Below are positions 9,470-10,541 of a stretch of DNA of 10,541 nucleotides, in pieces. The translations under genes and the position numbers were made by a program. A model generated the notes under the pieces. That model saw only the letters and a list, made by a program, of their open reading frames with translations. It made no database searches and was not told the DNA's origin. This DNA is from Rubrobacter sp. (GTDB lineage: Bacteria > Actinomycetota > Rubrobacteria > Rubrobacterales > Rubrobacteraceae), in assembly GCA_016781885.1 (NCBI GenBank), contig JADDPM010000075.1:1-10541 (forward strand), read 5' to 3'. Numbering within the stretch: position 1 is the stretch's first letter; each line of letters opens with the position of its first letter.

Positions 9470-10239
9470 CTACTCTATGGTTTCTCCTTCTGTGGTGCGG
9501 TGCCGCATCCAGACGTTCGGGTCTTTATAGAGTCCGACGTCGCGCTCCCAGTCTATCGTGACGGGCTGTAGAGCGCCGGGGACGAGGTACTCGCCGCTCT
9601 CTGGGAAGCTCATGCCGGTGCATTCTTCCCACTGCGCCACCGTTCCGTGATTACCGTTGCCGCTGGCGCGACCTTCAGGAACTCTGCTCCCAGCCTCCAG
9701 TGAACGCGGAGTCAGGGGTCGAAAGGCGCGCCATCGTCCCGCTTCCAGCGCGCGTACCGTTCGATTGGGGTGAGCGGGTAGAGGTTTTTCAGGGTGGGGC
9801 GGACGGGCGCGACGAGGGAACACATACCGTGTCCGGCGGCGAGGGAACACATGGCTCTCAGGATCTCCGAGCTGAGTCCCTGCCTCTGGCGCTCTGGCGA
9901 GACGAGGGCGGCCAGGGCTGAGAGGGATGTAGGCGCGCGACGGTTGTGGTACACGTCTACTGCTCGCTCCATAACCTCGTTGATAGTGAGTGAAAGGTCC
10001 TCTATGGTGCCGGCCCAGCTGAAGGGGATGGTGTGTCCGAGCGCGATGAGGGCGCCGGCGGGATCGCAAAACAGGATCTGGAAATCAGCGAAGGCGTCGA
10101 AGAGGGAGCTCCAGTAAGGCGTGTCCACGTGGAGCATAAAAGGAGGCCACGCTTTCCCGGCCAGGAGATCTGCTTGTTCTTTGAGATCTGGTCTTCCTTT
10201 CAGGGTTACTATTTCGAACGGCACTCGGTTCTCTCTCAC
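9470..10239 (-). pseudogene. Broken acetyltransferase-like gene (TGA plus frameshift)
   Basis: A GNAT-like protein of roughly 255 residues is spread over two frames. The first part (10239-9712) reads from FEIVTLKGRPDL through ADFQILFCDPAGALIALGHTIP, SALAALVSPERQRQGLS (acetyl-CoA-binding type loop) and VAPVRPTLKNLYPLTPIERYARW to GAPFDP, then TGA (9712-9714) where relatives have Trp. The same frame continues LRVHWRLGAEFLKVAPA; near 9641-9650 one base appears to be missing (ACGGAACG for ACGGGAACG), after which the other frame gives GTVAQWEECTGMSFPESGEYLVPGALQPV and NVWMRH to the stop at 9470. The length, order and both breaks are visible in the sequence; the comparison to intact relatives is from memory. 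The start is GTG 10239, overlapping the LuxR remnant's stop. Confidence 0.8.
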
Positions 10240-10479
10240 CTGTCCTGTCCCAATCTAGCTTCGCGGGCGCGGATAATGGCTTCTGTCCGGGCGACGACCT
10301 GAAGCTTGTGGAGGATGTTCGAGACGTGGTTTCGAACCGTTTTGCGGCTAAGGTAGAGACGTGGCGATTTCATCGGGATTCTTGTGTCCCTGGGCGATGA
10401 GGTCGAGAATCTCGCGCTCACGGTCGCTGGGTTCGGAAGACCTCTGGTTGGGGAGTTGGATGGACGCCGGCGACGTAGT
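10236..10479 (-). pseudogene. LuxR-type HTH remnant, frameshifted and N-truncated
   Basis: Only the C-terminal LuxR DNA-binding domain is left. One frame reads SDREREILDLIAQGHKNPDEIA and runs into TAG; the next reads LYLSRKTVRNHVSNILHKLQVVARTEAIIRAREARLG to the stop at 10236. Joined, they form a full four-helix GerE domain with a recognition helix at KTVRNHVSN. The break is near 10356-10363 and is explained by loss of two bases (ACGCGT to ACGT) or gain of one. No signal-sensing domain is present: an in-frame TAG lies at 10480 and the inverted repeat at 10510. The stop overlaps the acetyltransferase GTG start (GTGA), so the two were once translationally coupled. Confidence 0.75.
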
Positions 10480-10509
10480 CTATTGACGAGTTACCGGTAT
10501 CACTCGTAT

Positions 10510-10529
10510 CCTAGATGTGTGTTGTCAGG
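10510..10529. repeat. Right copy of 20-bp terminal inverted repeat
   Basis: Exact reverse complement of positions 1-20. The bases inside (before 10510) do not continue the match; twelve more bases follow to the window end. It lies about 30 bases upstream of the truncated LuxR remnant, so the loss of that gene's N-terminus and the repeat may share one cause. Confidence 0.75.
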
Positions 10530-10541
10530 TTCAAGCCCACA

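Noticed and set aside
7048..9714. Alternative genetic code with TGA as a sense codon
   Set aside because: The three TGA sites expect Arg, Cys and Trp, and TGA ends the GalT-like and VOC genes at their normal family lengths.

Overview
The window is G+C-rich bacterial DNA. Protein sequences, leaderless-looking compact gene spacing and the gene set suggest an actinobacterium, most like Rubrobacter and relatives. That placement rests on family resemblance from memory, not on a search.

Layout. Positions 16-3382 hold three minus-strand genes: an isocitrate/isopropylmalate-family dehydrogenase (isocitrate type by its active site), a TerC-family membrane protein, and a LysR-type regulator. A divergent control region (3383-3498) separates the regulator from plus-strand genes: a small cysteine-containing protein, malate synthase (aceB, 3793-5394) and isocitrate lyase (aceA, 5623-6963), the last followed by a clear rho-independent terminator. 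The left two thirds is therefore a glyoxylate-shunt locus. Isocitrate lyase and isocitrate dehydrogenase compete for isocitrate; malate synthase uses the glyoxylate; the LysR protein and the palindromes at the aceA promoter are the likely controls.

The right third (7040-10541) is accessory and partly decayed. It holds a broken small conserved protein (in-frame TGA), a DCC/DUF393 thiol-disulfide oxidoreductase whose first redox cysteine codon is replaced by TGA, an intact HIT/GalT-like protein, an intact VOC-fold protein, and on the minus strand a broken acetyltransferase-like gene (TGA plus frameshift) and a LuxR-type helix-turn-helix remnant (frameshift, N-terminus missing).

The most notable items are the TGA at the redox cysteine position (selenocysteine or decay), the nested palindromes at aceA, the 7-base word GACTTGC recurring in front of the isocitrate dehydrogenase, aceB and aceA, and a perfect 20-base inverted repeat at the two ends of the window. 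I see no CRISPR array, tRNA, rRNA, transposase or clear new defence system.
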